This document shows positions 33,836 through 44,555 of a DNA stretch of 44,631 nucleotides, piece by piece. A model generated the notes under the pieces. It was given only the letters and a program-made list of their open reading frames with translations. It ran no database searches and had not been told where the DNA came from. How positions within the stretch are numbered: the stretch's first letter is position 1; the number at the start of each line of letters is the position of its first letter. The position numbers and the translations under genes are program-made. Location: assembly GCA_022496185.1 (NCBI GenBank), contig WTXG01000279.1, forward strand, positions 1 through 44,631. Direction: 5' to 3'. The stretch comes from Multifurca ochricompacta. Lineage: Eukaryota; Basidiomycota; Agaricomycetes; Russulales; Russulaceae.

Positions 33836-36800
33836 GATATCCGTGTATGTTGATGGTACGTAGTGGTAGGGAAATGATGGGGTGGGGGGTAGGGGATGGG
33901 GTATAAGAAGACAGAGCACAAAGCCTGTGGATGAGCAAAGTCATTTCTCTTCCCCAGTGGAGACCTTTATAACCAAGAGAGCGCAGTGGCTATATTAGGG
34001 AACAGGGGAAAATAGTCAGAAGTGCTTACAACCAAACGACGGGTTCCCTTGACGTGACAAGCCAAGAGAAAGAGAGAGAGAGAGAGGCAGTGTTGGAACC
34101 CATCTAACTAATACAGCTTCTCGAAGATAAATTATTTGAACGGACCGGGTGATCTAACGCGCTTCGGGCGAATAGGGCACCCGTTCTTGTAAGCGCTCGA
34201 AACGAGCCGCAACCTGGCGCAGTGCCAAAACGTCTAAGACCGATAGGCGCCCCCCTCCCCCTCCTCATTCCGGGCAAATTCCTTCGATCTTTTTGATTCT
34301 TCTTGGACAAGTCCAGCTGTTGGGAGCAAAACGGGACTAGGCGGAGGGAAAACTCCAAGGAGAAAGCACGCGGGCACACGTGGACTTTCTTGCTCAATCA
34401 AAACTTGGTGGGGGGGGGGGGCGACAGGATTATTGAGTTAAAGCCGCACACATTTGACTAATTCAATACGAAGGTACATTAATAATAATAACAAATAATA
34501 ATAATGGTTACCCTCTCCTCTCCTCTTACATTAATAAGAAACTCAGAGAGCACAAGCGCGCAATCGGTCTGTCTTAGTGGTGTATGAATGCTATTTGCAC
34601 AGCAACAGTGTATCCAACGAAAGTGGAGTCTTGGCAAAAAAACATCTCGAGAGGATTGCCGTATTATATGGGCGTTCGAACCCTTTTGACGTGCTGTAAG
34701 CCTGTCGAGAAAGCGTAATCTCTCGTCGGTTAACACACGTACCCGGTGGGGTGAAGAGAAAGAAGTTGGAAGGTGGGCGCAAGTCCAAAGTTTTTTTTAC
34801 TTCCGAGTGGGAGGCGGTTGATGGAGGGGAGGGGGGGGGTAAATTTGATTATTGATTTGTCCTATACACGCAACAGTTCAATCAGATCTTGATTTCGGTA
34901 ATCGATCGTTTTACAGATACGCCGTCCCTGGTTCCTTGAAATAGCCCTTTCTCGAATGACTCTTGGAAAGAAAAAAGATTCGAGACAAGCCAACAACAGT
35001 TCTGGTCCAGTATCTGGAACCTGGCTCGACCGTAGCGTAGAGCATGCCTAGCGGAGGCGGAGCGCGCGCGCGACTTTGCCACTTTGCTGCGTAAAAGTAG
35101 CCCCAATACATAAAGGGGTGGGATGATGGAGGGGAAGAGTGGCCCCGCCCCGCCCCGCCCTGCCCCGCCACAGCGCCTGTTGTTATCCCTATCCCCCTCA
35201 AGAAATATTCACAACTTCACCGGGGAGGAGGGGGAAATCCGTGTCCCCAAGTAAAAACCTTAGGTTATGGAAGAGAAGAACCGGCATGGGGTATCGTGCC
35301 AGCCGATTTGATTCCTTTCCACGCTCCACGCAAAAAGAACTTCCACCACGTTAGCTAGTGTCAATTGTCAACTATGCGTTGTGACTTCTCAGGTGCCAGA
35401 AGCCGCCGGTGCGCCGGGGGGGCCTGTGGTTGTCGCTTCCAAAATAAGTACATGTGACATTGACAATTACATCCGCGCGCCCCCGCGCGTCCCCCTCCCC
35501 CCCCAATACCCATACCCATACCCATACCATCCCCAACCTCCCCCTCCTAGAACATCTTAGCTCTGGCATGTTTGAACGTAAAATTTCACGTACATGCTGA
35601 AATGATGATCGTGTGTGTGTCTTTTATCGAGGAAGGGCCCCCCCCCAAATTCTACACTGTGTGAATTTCTCTCCCCCACCCCACTTTCCCCAGCATGAGA
35701 GAGTGACTACTTCAAAGGGGTGCCGACCCTGTCGCGAAGCTCTCTCTGCCTTTCTAGACACAGAAGGACTGTCTGGAGAGGGGGGTGAATCAATCACACG
35801 GCGGCGATAAAAGCGGGGTAAATGGGGACCATCGAAATTTCGGGATGGGTGGGGTGTCCTTTCGGCAACGCCACGCCACGCCACGCCACTCCACATTAAT
35901 GCGATTGGTTTCTCTCTCAGACCATGGAATTGGAAATAAAAATCTATCTGGTTTACGCGGGCCCCGCGGGAGACGAACTGAGTTGTAAATAAAGTAAAGG
36001 GACGGCCATCAAGCTGGTCATATCATATTAGCATGCATACATGTATGGGGTGTAGGTTGGTGGGCAGGCAAGAGAAAGGCACGTGGTTAGTTTCACAAAC
36101 AAGTCAATTGATTAAATTTTATATTCCGATCCCTGGAACTTGCCGGATTCACTCTAGTATGAACGTGACGTGACAACATGTGACCATAATGCCACCACCA
36201 CCACCACCACATTTGGCATGGCATGGCATGGCATTCAAATGCAAAACAATTAAATAAAATAAATTAAACATGCATATATTAAACCATAAATTAACATTCT
36301 CATTTTCATTCTCATTTGGAATTCCAAGTCAAGTCGAATCGGGTCAGACAATTCCGATATCCTGTCTGTCGCTGTTGCTGACGGGTGGCTTCCCCCTCCC
36401 CCCTTCCCTTCCCAATACACCGCTTGTGGCGCTCTAACACCAGTCGGGGTCAGCTGTCCTCCTCTTAACGAATAACAAATACAAACACTCCAACAGTTGC
36501 GAGGGGGGGTGGGGGTAAAGACAGTAAAACCAACACCCCAACAGCTTATACTCAACCTCAACCTCAAAAGATGCATAGTTGCTTCAGTATGATTGCGAAG
36601 CACCTCGCTTACTGCCTCTAGGGTTTATTTGTTGCATCCATCAGAATTGGCAACATGATCGCGTCCAAAACTAAATGAGAGAGAGCCCCCCCTCCCCACA
36701 AGTCATCAGCCTCACCTGACGCGGGATAGTAAAGTAGTTTCGCGCGACAAGGTTCCAAAGAAAACGCGCGCCACTTCTTTCTTCTCTCTTTTTAAATGAT

Positions 36801-37332
36801 GCGCCCATGCTTCGGAAGGGAAAGGCCAACTCCCGGTGGGCGGCATCGCAAAACAAAAAGAAAGGCAAGAAGAGCGGCAAGAGAGCGAGCGAGGCAAGGA
36901 ACAAGATCCGAGCCCCCCCCCGCGCCCCCCAAAAATTTCGATCGACCACCAAAGTGGAATCTTGTTCGCCCTCGCCCCTTTCTGACCGGTGTTAAAAAGA
37001 GAACACATGATGAAACCTTGAATCGGTTTGATGGGATCTTTGGTCATCTATCTCTCTCTCTCCTTTAGTGTCTCGTTCTCGCTCACTCAGTAGGGAGTTT
37101 TTTTTTTTTTCAAAGTGGTAGGCTGCTGAGTAAAGCAAAGGAGGTGTTTTGAATTTTCGGCTTTTTTTTCGCCGGGCGACTTGCTTTCATACCCCCGCTC
37201 GCCTGAAATGGCCTTTCTTTTGTCTACCTTACCCAAGATGAGGTCGTGAGGGCCATCTGGCGACAAAGCTTGGGTGGCGGAAATAACACCTTGCGATCAC
37301 GATACTGTCTAAATGTAGATTCGATAAAAACG

Positions 37333-37363
<31 letters not shown>

Positions 37364-37820
37364 GCCCCCATCATCCGATGATGACCTCGTGCGCAGTCGC
37401 GCAGTCCAAAGCTTTACCCCCGCTAGTGACCGTGTCGGGATCCTCGGAAGTTGGAGCCACCTATCCTAATGATCTGTACAAGAGGAAAGGACACATACAA
37501 TCATGTTCGCTTCCAGCGAGCGCAGCAGTTTGCGCATTTGGCAGTTAGTTATCTTGTCTTGGCTCTGGGAACTGATGTAATATAATAGAAGTTGGGCAAT
37601 GGCACCAACATGCGAGCGCAAGATTAGATTGCTGCTGAAATGACTCGGGAAGTCCTAATAAACAAAGCCGGTCATATATCGAGTCATTTATAGGACGCAT
37701 GTATAAATAGTATAATGCTGTAGACCACAAAAAAGTACAACAAGACCACCGTAATGCGGTTTGCTTGCTAGCCGCGTGTCCGAATGCTTACGTCCGTTTT
37801 ACACAACGTCGTCCTTCCCT
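33836..37820. other. 4 kb gene-free region
   Basis: No ORF here resembles a protein. The region holds C-rich and G-rich runs (34409, 34827, 35490, 35640, 36913), CCCATA repeats at 35505-35530, CCAC and GGCAT repeats at 36190-36235, and CAT repeats at 37335-37365. Some sequence is GC-rich (35130-35170, 36840-36990). The right part ends at the 3' side of SDR2 and the left part carries the DUF6593 promoter. No tRNA or rRNA was recognised. Confidence 0.45.
33964..33971 (-). promoter_or_regulatory. Candidate TATA box of the DUF6593 gene
   Basis: On the minus strand this reads TATAAAGG, about 130 bp upstream of the ATG at 33835. The distance is longer than for the other TATA elements in the window. 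Confidence 0.35.
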
Positions 37821-39472
37821 TCAAGCCTTTGCCTTGATCCGGGCGAATTGTTCGAGACTGTCCCGCATCATTTCTTCCAGACCGCGCGGTTTGAAACCGA
37901 AAATGCGAGTCATCTTGGCGGTCGAGTAATCCAACGGGAACGGCTTTCCCTTGATCAACTCGGGTTTCCCCTTGGCAAGGTTTGGCAGAGGTGCGGGGGT
38001 GATGGAGTTGGCAACGTCCACTGTGAAAATTAACGATATAGTCAGTTTCAGGGATTTTGCTTGGTAGTGTAAGACTTTACCGAGTGTCTGCCAAAAGTAA
38101 GGACCTAAATTAAAAGAAAAAAAAATAAATGTTCAGGATAAGAGTACCGTGGCGTGAATGAATGAATAAATTAGGCGCGCACCGGAGCTGATAATGATGC
38201 GCTCTCCCTTGGCACCTTCTGTCTCCAAAGCAAGCTTATGCGCTACGGCAAGGTCACGTACATCGACCCACGCAAAACCTTGCAAGAGGGCAGCATCACC
38301 ACGCTTTCCAAGGACCACGGAGTCATATAGGTCCTGCATTGACTGGTTAAGTTCATTCAGGGAGGGGACGTCTTGAATGGGCGGCTATCAAGAAGCGGGA
38401 GGGGGGGGGGGAGGAGGAGTGAGTTTATATTAGAAGGGGCATGATTGAAAAGAAAGACCCACTCCAAAGACCTATACATATATTTTTGATTTTTTGGTTG
38501 TCAAGAAATTCTGAATCAAAAGCTGAGGATTGCTTTAGGCACGGTACTCACAAAGGGAGGGAGAAGGACGACGAGATCCCATGGGATACTCGACTTGTTC
38601 TTCTCGTAGAATTCCCAGGCGGCTGTTAGGGGGCAACCCCTCTATCTATCAGTGACTTGCACCTTGACATTGTTGCCGGGGACCACCCACCTTGCTCGGC
38701 CAACATTTTCGATGCACGGTACATTATGGGAACGGGAGCTGCGGCGCCTTTTTCCTTCACCTCCTTAATGGCGGGCTCGTTCCATGACGTTTCATCGAAT
38801 ATTTCAGGTTTGTTTGATGGCTTAAAGACGGAAGCACACGAGCCCGTGATGACAATGCGCTTGACCGATGTCCTGGATGGAAAAAAAGTATAAACGAGTC
38901 AGTCACTCTCTCCTCCAGTGGGATGCGATGGGCGCTCAATGCTGTTAGCACAAAAACACTTAACTTACCCAAACTTCTTTACAGATTCAAGGATGCCGAC
39001 CGTGCCCTTCACGGCAGGTACAATCAGATCTACCCGTCAAAGTAAGCAAGAAAACAAAACAAAACAAAAAAAAACAAAAAGGAGAATTCCACTTCTCACC
39101 GTCAGGTACAATGGCTTTGAAATGGAAAGGTGAAGCCGAATGCACGACCAAATCGACACCTTGGACAGCTTGATCAAAGGCACCTTCCTAAACGTTCATT
39201 TCGGGGTGGTTAAATGAATTATGAACGTGGGAGGTTTTTGCATCTCATTGCTCATGGCATCTTGTTCTTACCTTCGTGATATCATCGACGATGACTACTT
39301 CAAAATCTCCTTTACCAGCAAAGAATGTTTTGAGGTGTTCGCCTTTACTAGGAGTACGAACAGTGCCTCGAATCGCGTAACCAGCTTCGAGGAGCGTCTT
39401 CACGATCCAAACGCCTACAAAACCATTCGCGCCTGTAACGAGAACTTTGGCTGGAGCAGAAAGTGCTGGCAT
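37821..39472 (-). CDS. GRE2/dihydroflavonol-reductase-type oxidoreductase (SDR2) with a 9-nt micro-exon
   Basis: Same family as SDR1; likely an NAD(P)H-dependent carbonyl reductase. From ATG 39472: MPALSAPAKVLVTGANGFVG with the nucleotide-binding TGANGFVG, RGTVRTPS, HSASPFHFKAIVPD, VITGSCASVF, the Y-x3-K pair in MYRASKMLAEQ, WDLVVLLPPF, VFG, PPIQDVPSLNELNQS, FAWVDVRDLAVAHKLALE, ERIIISSG, PYFWQTL and a C-terminal domain ending IKAKA at 37821. Nine exons, all in frame. The VFG triplet comes from a 9-nt exon (38463-38471) whose product aligns exactly with IFG in SDR1. Introns after PD, after FG and before VDV match SDR1 introns, showing common ancestry. It starts 245 bp from the divergent MTA phosphorylase. 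Confidence 0.92.
38463..38471 (-). other. 9-nt micro-exon (Val-Phe-Gly) of SDR2
   Basis: On the minus strand GTCTTTGGA is flanked by ...TGTATAG (acceptor) and GTGGGT (donor). The upstream exon ends CCC TTT before GTGAGT, and the downstream exon begins CCG CCC after GATAG, so all three exons are phase 0. The encoded VFG restores PPF-VFG-P, matching PAY-IFG-P of SDR1. Confidence 0.75.
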
Positions 39473-39717
39473 AGTTTAATCAACAAAAAAAAAATAAAAA
39501 AAATAAAAAGGGTTCTGGTTCTTGTTCTCCCACTCTCCGTTCATCTTGTCTCCCATTCTTATAATCCCATCAATCGCATCGAAGGTCGGTGAGTCCTCGG
39601 CTTTGGTTCTCTGCTGACCAAGCAAAGATGAATTTTGCGCGCCCGCGCCCAAAAGCCTTACTTTCCCCCTCCCCCCCCACTCCCCCCCCTTCCTCCCCTC
39701 GTTCCTCCCCGAGCGCG
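39473..39717. promoter_or_regulatory. Short divergent promoter shared by SDR2 and MTA phosphorylase
   Basis: The 245-bp interval has an A-rich tract next to the SDR2 start (39483-39510) and C-rich runs (39665-39710) next to the MTA phosphorylase start. It is small enough to be a true bidirectional promoter. No TATA box was recognised on either side. Confidence 0.5.
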
Positions 39718-40996
39718 ATGACTACGACTTTGGACCAAGACGGTAAATTTTGAGCGCCCCTCCTCTTCGGCTGTTAGAGAAATAATTCAAATTTTAAATT
39801 TGGGATCGGCAGTCCTCGTCGGCGTGATTGGTGGTAGTGGCCTTTATCACCTCGATAATCTCACTTTCGTGTGCGTCTGGTCTGTCTCCAAGGGCACTAA
39901 AATGATGACTAACATCCCTTGATAATACGCCGCCCACACACCCCCCTCCCCCCCCCTCCCCACCTACAGAAAGCACATCAACCCCGAGACGGTAAGACCA
40001 TTTATCTCGTTTCGATGACAGTTTCGATGAGTCACGATCTGTTGTTCTGATGATGAAATGTTTTTTTTTTTTTTCTTGGTTTGTCTAGCCATGGGGTTAT
40101 CCCTCTTCGCCTATCACCATCGCATCTCTGCCTTCAGGCGCTCACGTCGCCTTCCTCGCACGACACGGACCAGGACACACCCTCAACCCATCCGAAATAC
40201 CCTCCCGCGCGAACATAGCCGCTCTCAAATCCCTCGGTGTACGCACCATCCTCGCTTTCAGTGCCGTCGGTTCTTTGCGCGAAGACCTCCCACCAGGCAC
40301 GTTCGCATTACCAACCCAGATCATCGATCGTACCAAGGGAATTCGTCCAACGAGTTTCTTTGAAGGTACTACCGTCGTCGCCCACGCCGCATTCGGCGAT
40401 CCGCTCAGTCAAAAACTCGTTCGATGGCTTGAGGGTCCCGTCGGACGCGCGCTCGCGAAAGAAGGTCGAGGTGTTAAACTCGTGACGGATAAGTGTATTG
40501 TGTGTATGGAGGGCCCCCAGTTCTCGACTCGCGCCGAGAGTGTTATGTATCGTCAGTGGGGGGGTGACTTGATCAATATGAGCGTGCTACCAGAGGCGAA
40601 ACTCGCGCGAGAGGCTGAGATCAGGTATGTGCGTTTGTGTTTGATCTCTTTTTGCCTCCCATCCTTCCCTCCCTCACTACCACCGCCATTACCATGGGTT
40701 GACGATGATGTTAGTTATGCCCTTATTGCAACTGTGACGGACTATGACTCGTGGAGGCCAAGCGCAGAGGCAGTCACAGTCGCGGAGGTTATCAAGACTT
40801 TACATGCAACGCGGAGACATCGCGTCATGTAGCAGGGACGATACTTCAGGAACTGCACGCGGCGGCACTGCAAGGGGATATCCTTTCGGAAGAGGTTGGA
40901 TCGATGCGGTTCTCCATCATGCCACGCTCCAATCACCAGAAGCAGGAAGACAGGGATAAGTTGCGCTACGTGTTACCGACGTACTTTTCGGATTAG
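39718..40996 (+). CDS. S-methyl-5'-thioadenosine phosphorylase (MTAP)
   Basis: Splits methylthioadenosine with phosphate into adenine and methylthioribose-1-phosphate in methionine salvage (EC 2.4.2.28). The ATG at 39718 reads MTTTLDQD, then [18 protein letters not shown] (phosphate-binding GGSGL), [36 protein letters not shown] (RHG-x2-H), [52 protein letters not shown] and VTDYDSW; the PNP-family fold is complete. Exons: 39718-39742, 39813-39870, 39970-39991 (22 nt), 40089-40624 and 40715-40996. Near 40806-40811 the frame jumps by one missing base: KTLHA continues as [15 protein letters not shown] in the shifted frame. The uncorrected frame stops at 40832. Confidence 0.9.
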
Positions 40997-41220
40997 AACA
41001 ACAATACGCGTTTTTGCAAAAAGGGATATATATATTTTTATTAAGTAGCACATAGAAACAACACGCACAGCTGACTCTCCTTGGTCTGAATGACAAAGAG
41101 AAGATGTACACAAACACACACAGATACGAGAAAAAAGTGAGTGAGATATATAAAAAAACAAAAACAAAGGGGAGCGAGGGGGGGGGGGGGGTTGGAGGAG
41201 AGAGAAAGAGAGAGAGAAAA

Positions 41221-41305
41221 GAAAAGAAAAGAAAAGAAAAGAAAAATACACTTCCGTTGGATCCGATGCTCTGTCCTTGTCCTTGTCCTTGTCCTTATCC
41301 TTCTT
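41221..41305. repeat. AAAAG and CCTTGT repeats at the 3' end of the SH3 gene
   Basis: Tandem AAAAG units (41221-41245) and CCTTGTC units (41277-41300) lie just past, and partly at, the 3' end of the SH3 gene. They are simple-sequence repeats. Confidence 0.7.
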
Positions 41306-43319
41306 CCTCTCCTTCCTGATCCCGATCTAAGCCAACAAGTTCGAGGTAACCCTCCGGCACGAGCGCGTGGCCTTCACCATCGCCGCGCGCAACGATAGCC
41401 CAACCGACGCCTCCTCCTCGACCAACGACGCGCACGATCTGGTCTTCCTCGAGGGCCATCTCCGCCGTACCCTCAGGCTCGAACGCGTACAGCGCGCGGT
41501 ACAAGCCTGGGAGTAATGGACGCTCTCCATCATCATAATTATCCTCCGCTTCATCTTCAGCACCCCCTTCTTCATCAACATCAACATCAACATCAACATC
41601 GACTTCGACTTCGACTTCGACTTCGTCATCATCATCATCATCATCATCATCGTCCAACGACTCGTATGGATCATCGATCTCATATTCCGGACTCACCGCG
41701 TCCGTAAAATTCCGAGCAAAGTCACCTTGACTCGGCCCTGGCCCGTCCCCATTCATTCCAGAGCTGGAACGACCAGGACGGCCACCACCACCACCACCGG
41801 CGGTGGTACTACTCCGCCCGCCAAACCAACCGAGACGGCCGAGTCCCCAACTAGCAAACCCGTACATGCCGCCGATACCACTGCCGCCGCCGCCGCCAGA
41901 GTCATCGTGATCGTCACTACCGGTACTTGACGCACTCGAGGCGGACCAAGCTGAAAGAGGACGCTGCAGTCGACGGTTTGGGCGGGGAGTTAGCGGGCCG
42001 GTACCCGTGTGTCGCGCGTCCTCGTCTGGGAAGGCAAAGTCGCGGATCTTGACGAGGATCGCAGGCTTCGCCGCTGCCGCCGCGGTTGAGAAGGAGGAGG
42101 AGGAAGAGGAGGTAGTAGTAGTAGTGGTGGTGGTGGTGGTAGTAGTCGACTTGCGCGTTTGTTGTTGTTTTTGTTGCTGCTGTTGTTGGGGTTGTTGTTG
42201 GAATTGGGTAGGTGTTGGAGTCGTTGGGCTTGGAGCCTCAAGTCTTCGTGAGGGTTTGAGAGAGTGGTTGAGGACATTGAACTCGGACGGGAAGGCGTCG
42301 AGGAATGGCGGGAGAGTGCGGCGGAAGCGCGGCGAGAGGCTACGGGGGAGGGAGGCGCGGGGCGGGAAGAGGTAAGAGAGTTACGTGGTGATTTAAGCTT
42401 GTCCAATGGTGATTTGGTAGTGGTATCCACAATGGCGGAGGAAGAAGGGAAGGGGTGGGTAGGAAGAAAGGGGACGAAGAGGAGGACGTGGTGTAGTCGT
42501 CGGCTCTAATAGCAGCCGCGGCAGCAGTTGGAGGATTTTGGGAGTTGGCGAGTGGAGTCGAGGGTGAGGCGGGTGCGCTAGCGATCGTATCATCGTTGTT
42601 GTCTGGCGTAGTGACTCCGTTCTGGTTCAACAATCTGATTTTAGCATCGTTGTCATCATTGTGTCGTTGTCGTCGTCGTCGTCGTCGTTGCCGCTTGGTC
42701 ATCGCTCACGATCGACTTGGACTTGGAGTAATTTTCCAGGCTCGAGCGCAGTAGCTGTAGTAGTTAACGAAATGGACTCGGGAGCTAGGCCGTTGCCTCC
42801 ATCCCAGTTGCGAGTCAGACGGGTGGAGATACCATTCACGTCTCCAGTACCATTCTTTCTTGTCTCGTTCTTGTCGTGCCCCGCCAGCTTGTTCTCTACA
42901 TGTGGAGTCGGTTGTGACTCTGCAGCAACTAGACCGACCGCTGTCACTGCTGTTGCCACTGCCGTTGCCGTTGTCGCTGTGGTAGCAGTAACGTGAGCTG
43001 ACTCGTGGTCAAGCTTGCTTCCCACGTTCATTCTCGAGTCTGTCGTTGGCCTACGCTTCGAAATTGGTGTTATGAGGGCGTACTCATGCGCGGATGGAAT
43101 GGGTGGGGGTAAGAAAGGGGAGCCAGGGGATGGAAAGGGTATTGAAGACGATAGTCTGGTGATGGTGAGCAAAGACGCAGTATCTGAAAGAAGGGAAGGA
43201 AAGGAAAGGAAAGGAAAGGAAAAAAGGGGGGGTCGTTGAGTGGAAAGTAAAAAGAAAAGATGATTTGGACAATTTCAAGGCGAACCTTTTGTGTCAGGGG
43301 TGATAACAGCTGAAGTCAT
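41295..43319 (-). CDS. SH3-domain protein with Gln-, Thr- and acidic tracts (Nbp2/Skb5-like SH3)
   Basis: Probably a cytosolic adaptor that binds proline motifs. From ATG 43319: MTSAVITPDTK, intron, TASLLTITRLSSSIPFPSP, Ser/Thr/Ala-rich low complexity, ATIASAPASPSTPLAN-like sequence, DAFPSEFNVLNHSLKPSRR, Gln-rich then Thr/Ser tracts, AILVKIRDFAFPDEDARH, Gly-rich MYGFASWGLGRLGWFGG, an Asp run with alternating EV/DV (41570-41665), and a C-terminal SH3 domain (LYRALYAFEPEGTAEMALEE, VGWAIVARG, LVPEGYLELV). SH3 resemblance to Nbp2/Skb5 is tentative. Frame continuity needs one extra base at about 42703, 42455-42490 and 42357-42366, so the open reading frame is broken as given. Converges with MTA phosphorylase, about 300 bp away. 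Confidence 0.7.
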
Positions 43320-43828
43320 TTCTCAAAGGAAAGGAACGGAACGAGTCGGCGAGGAGAGTTCTTTGGTTGTTCTGTCTTTCAATCAATCAAGCTTTCAATT
43401 GAAAGCATGAGTTTCACATGTACAACCAGCACCCCTCCCTCCTCCCTTTCTCTCTCTTTCAACAAGTAAACTGTACAGCGTTCGGACCTCCCCTTTGTTA
43501 ATTTTTTATTTTATTTTTTTATTTGGTACCCGACCGACCAAGGTGATCGATGCCATTTGACGGGTTGACCCTGTGCTGTGCAATGCAATGCACATTAGAC
43601 CGCCCCCGCCCGCTACTTGCCGTCGCTAGGGACTGTGACCCTGACAACGGATAGACCACGAGGGCGCCGTGCGGCTCTTTGTTGTTCTATTCCTTATCAA
43701 GTTCACGTTCCGCCTTTTTTTCATCTCTTTATCTCAATTTACCTTTGGCCAAAGGTCAGACGACCAATTATTTAAACAATGTACATCTCTCTCTCATTCT
43801 CTCTCTCTCTCTTCACAATACCCTTGGT
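43320..43828. promoter_or_regulatory. Promoter region of the SH3 gene
   Basis: About 500 bp upstream of the SH3 start. It contains CT-rich tracts (43435-43465, 43785-43815) and T-rich stretches (43500-43525). No gene was seen. Confidence 0.4.
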
Positions 43829-44555
43829 TTAATACCTCCAGGCTGGTTTCAGAGCCGAGCCTCCAGATGAATCCGATGATCGCGATTCGTCCCCCTCCTC
43901 TGTGTCTACCATGCGCATCTGCCTTGCCCGTCTCTTGCTCGCTGCAGTTGGTAGTCCGTAAGACATCCGGCTACGCTTCTTGATCAACTTGCGCGGAGTG
44001 CTTGCTGCATTAGGCCCCCCCATGAAAGATGACATTACGTGCCATAAATACGTCCTCAACGCTCGTCTCGCCATCACCGAGGTCCGTTTCTTCGTGAAAT
44101 GGGGCTGCTGTCGCTGCCGCCAACGCGTCAGAACTCGTGAATGTCTGGTAAATCTCTTCCAGCAGGATGCGGGATGGGACTCCAAGATCTTCTTCCTCTG
44201 TCGTGTCTGGGTTCCTCATGCGAGACGGGACAAGCCCAAGTCCATCAAATTGGCGCGATCTCTCTTCGTCATACATAATTTGAATGCCAAGACCGACCAG
44301 CTTGCCACCTCCTGCGGTGGCTTTGTGAATGGGTTGGCGAGTCGGCGTCATCGGCGTCTCAGGACTCCAGCTAGGCAAGATAGGCGTGGACGCCATCGAC
44401 GATCTCGAAGAAACGGAAGTCGAAGTGCATGAGGGCGGAGGTAGCTCGCCGTTGAGCAGACTCGGTACGTCACAAGGCGATTGGTCAAGGGTGATTGACG
44501 AAGATGACTTGATACTACTATGACGTGCAGGTTCTTTGTACATCAATCTCGCCAT
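43829..44555 (-). CDS. Unrecognised Ser/Arg-rich protein, possibly partial at 5' end
   Basis: I do not recognise this protein. From ATG 44555 it reads MARLMYKEPARHSSIKSSSS, a Ser/Pro-rich section (ILPSWSPETPMTPTRQP), GGGKLVGLGIQIMYDEERS, an acidic DTTEEEDLGVP with ILLEEIYQTF, then VEDVFMARNVIFHGG, then after a frame jump PNAASTPRKLIKKRSRMSYG and a basic, Ser-rich tail ending KPAWRY at 43829. The jump occurs in a G7 run (44015-44021): six G would keep one frame, whereas as given it stops at 44010. The same frame stays open upstream of the ATG to a stop near 44594 (QQQQQPCMARL), so exon 1 could lie beyond the window. No domain, signal or membrane segment was identified. Confidence 0.5.

Noticed and set aside
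37337..37365. CAT-triplet array as a CRISPR-like repeat
   Set aside because: It is a simple triplet microsatellite with no spacers; the genome is eukaryotic.
41516..42375. Plus-strand ORFs rich in His, Val or Cys
   Set aside because: They are antisense to the repeat-rich part of the SH3 gene, whose other strand contains a real SH3 domain.
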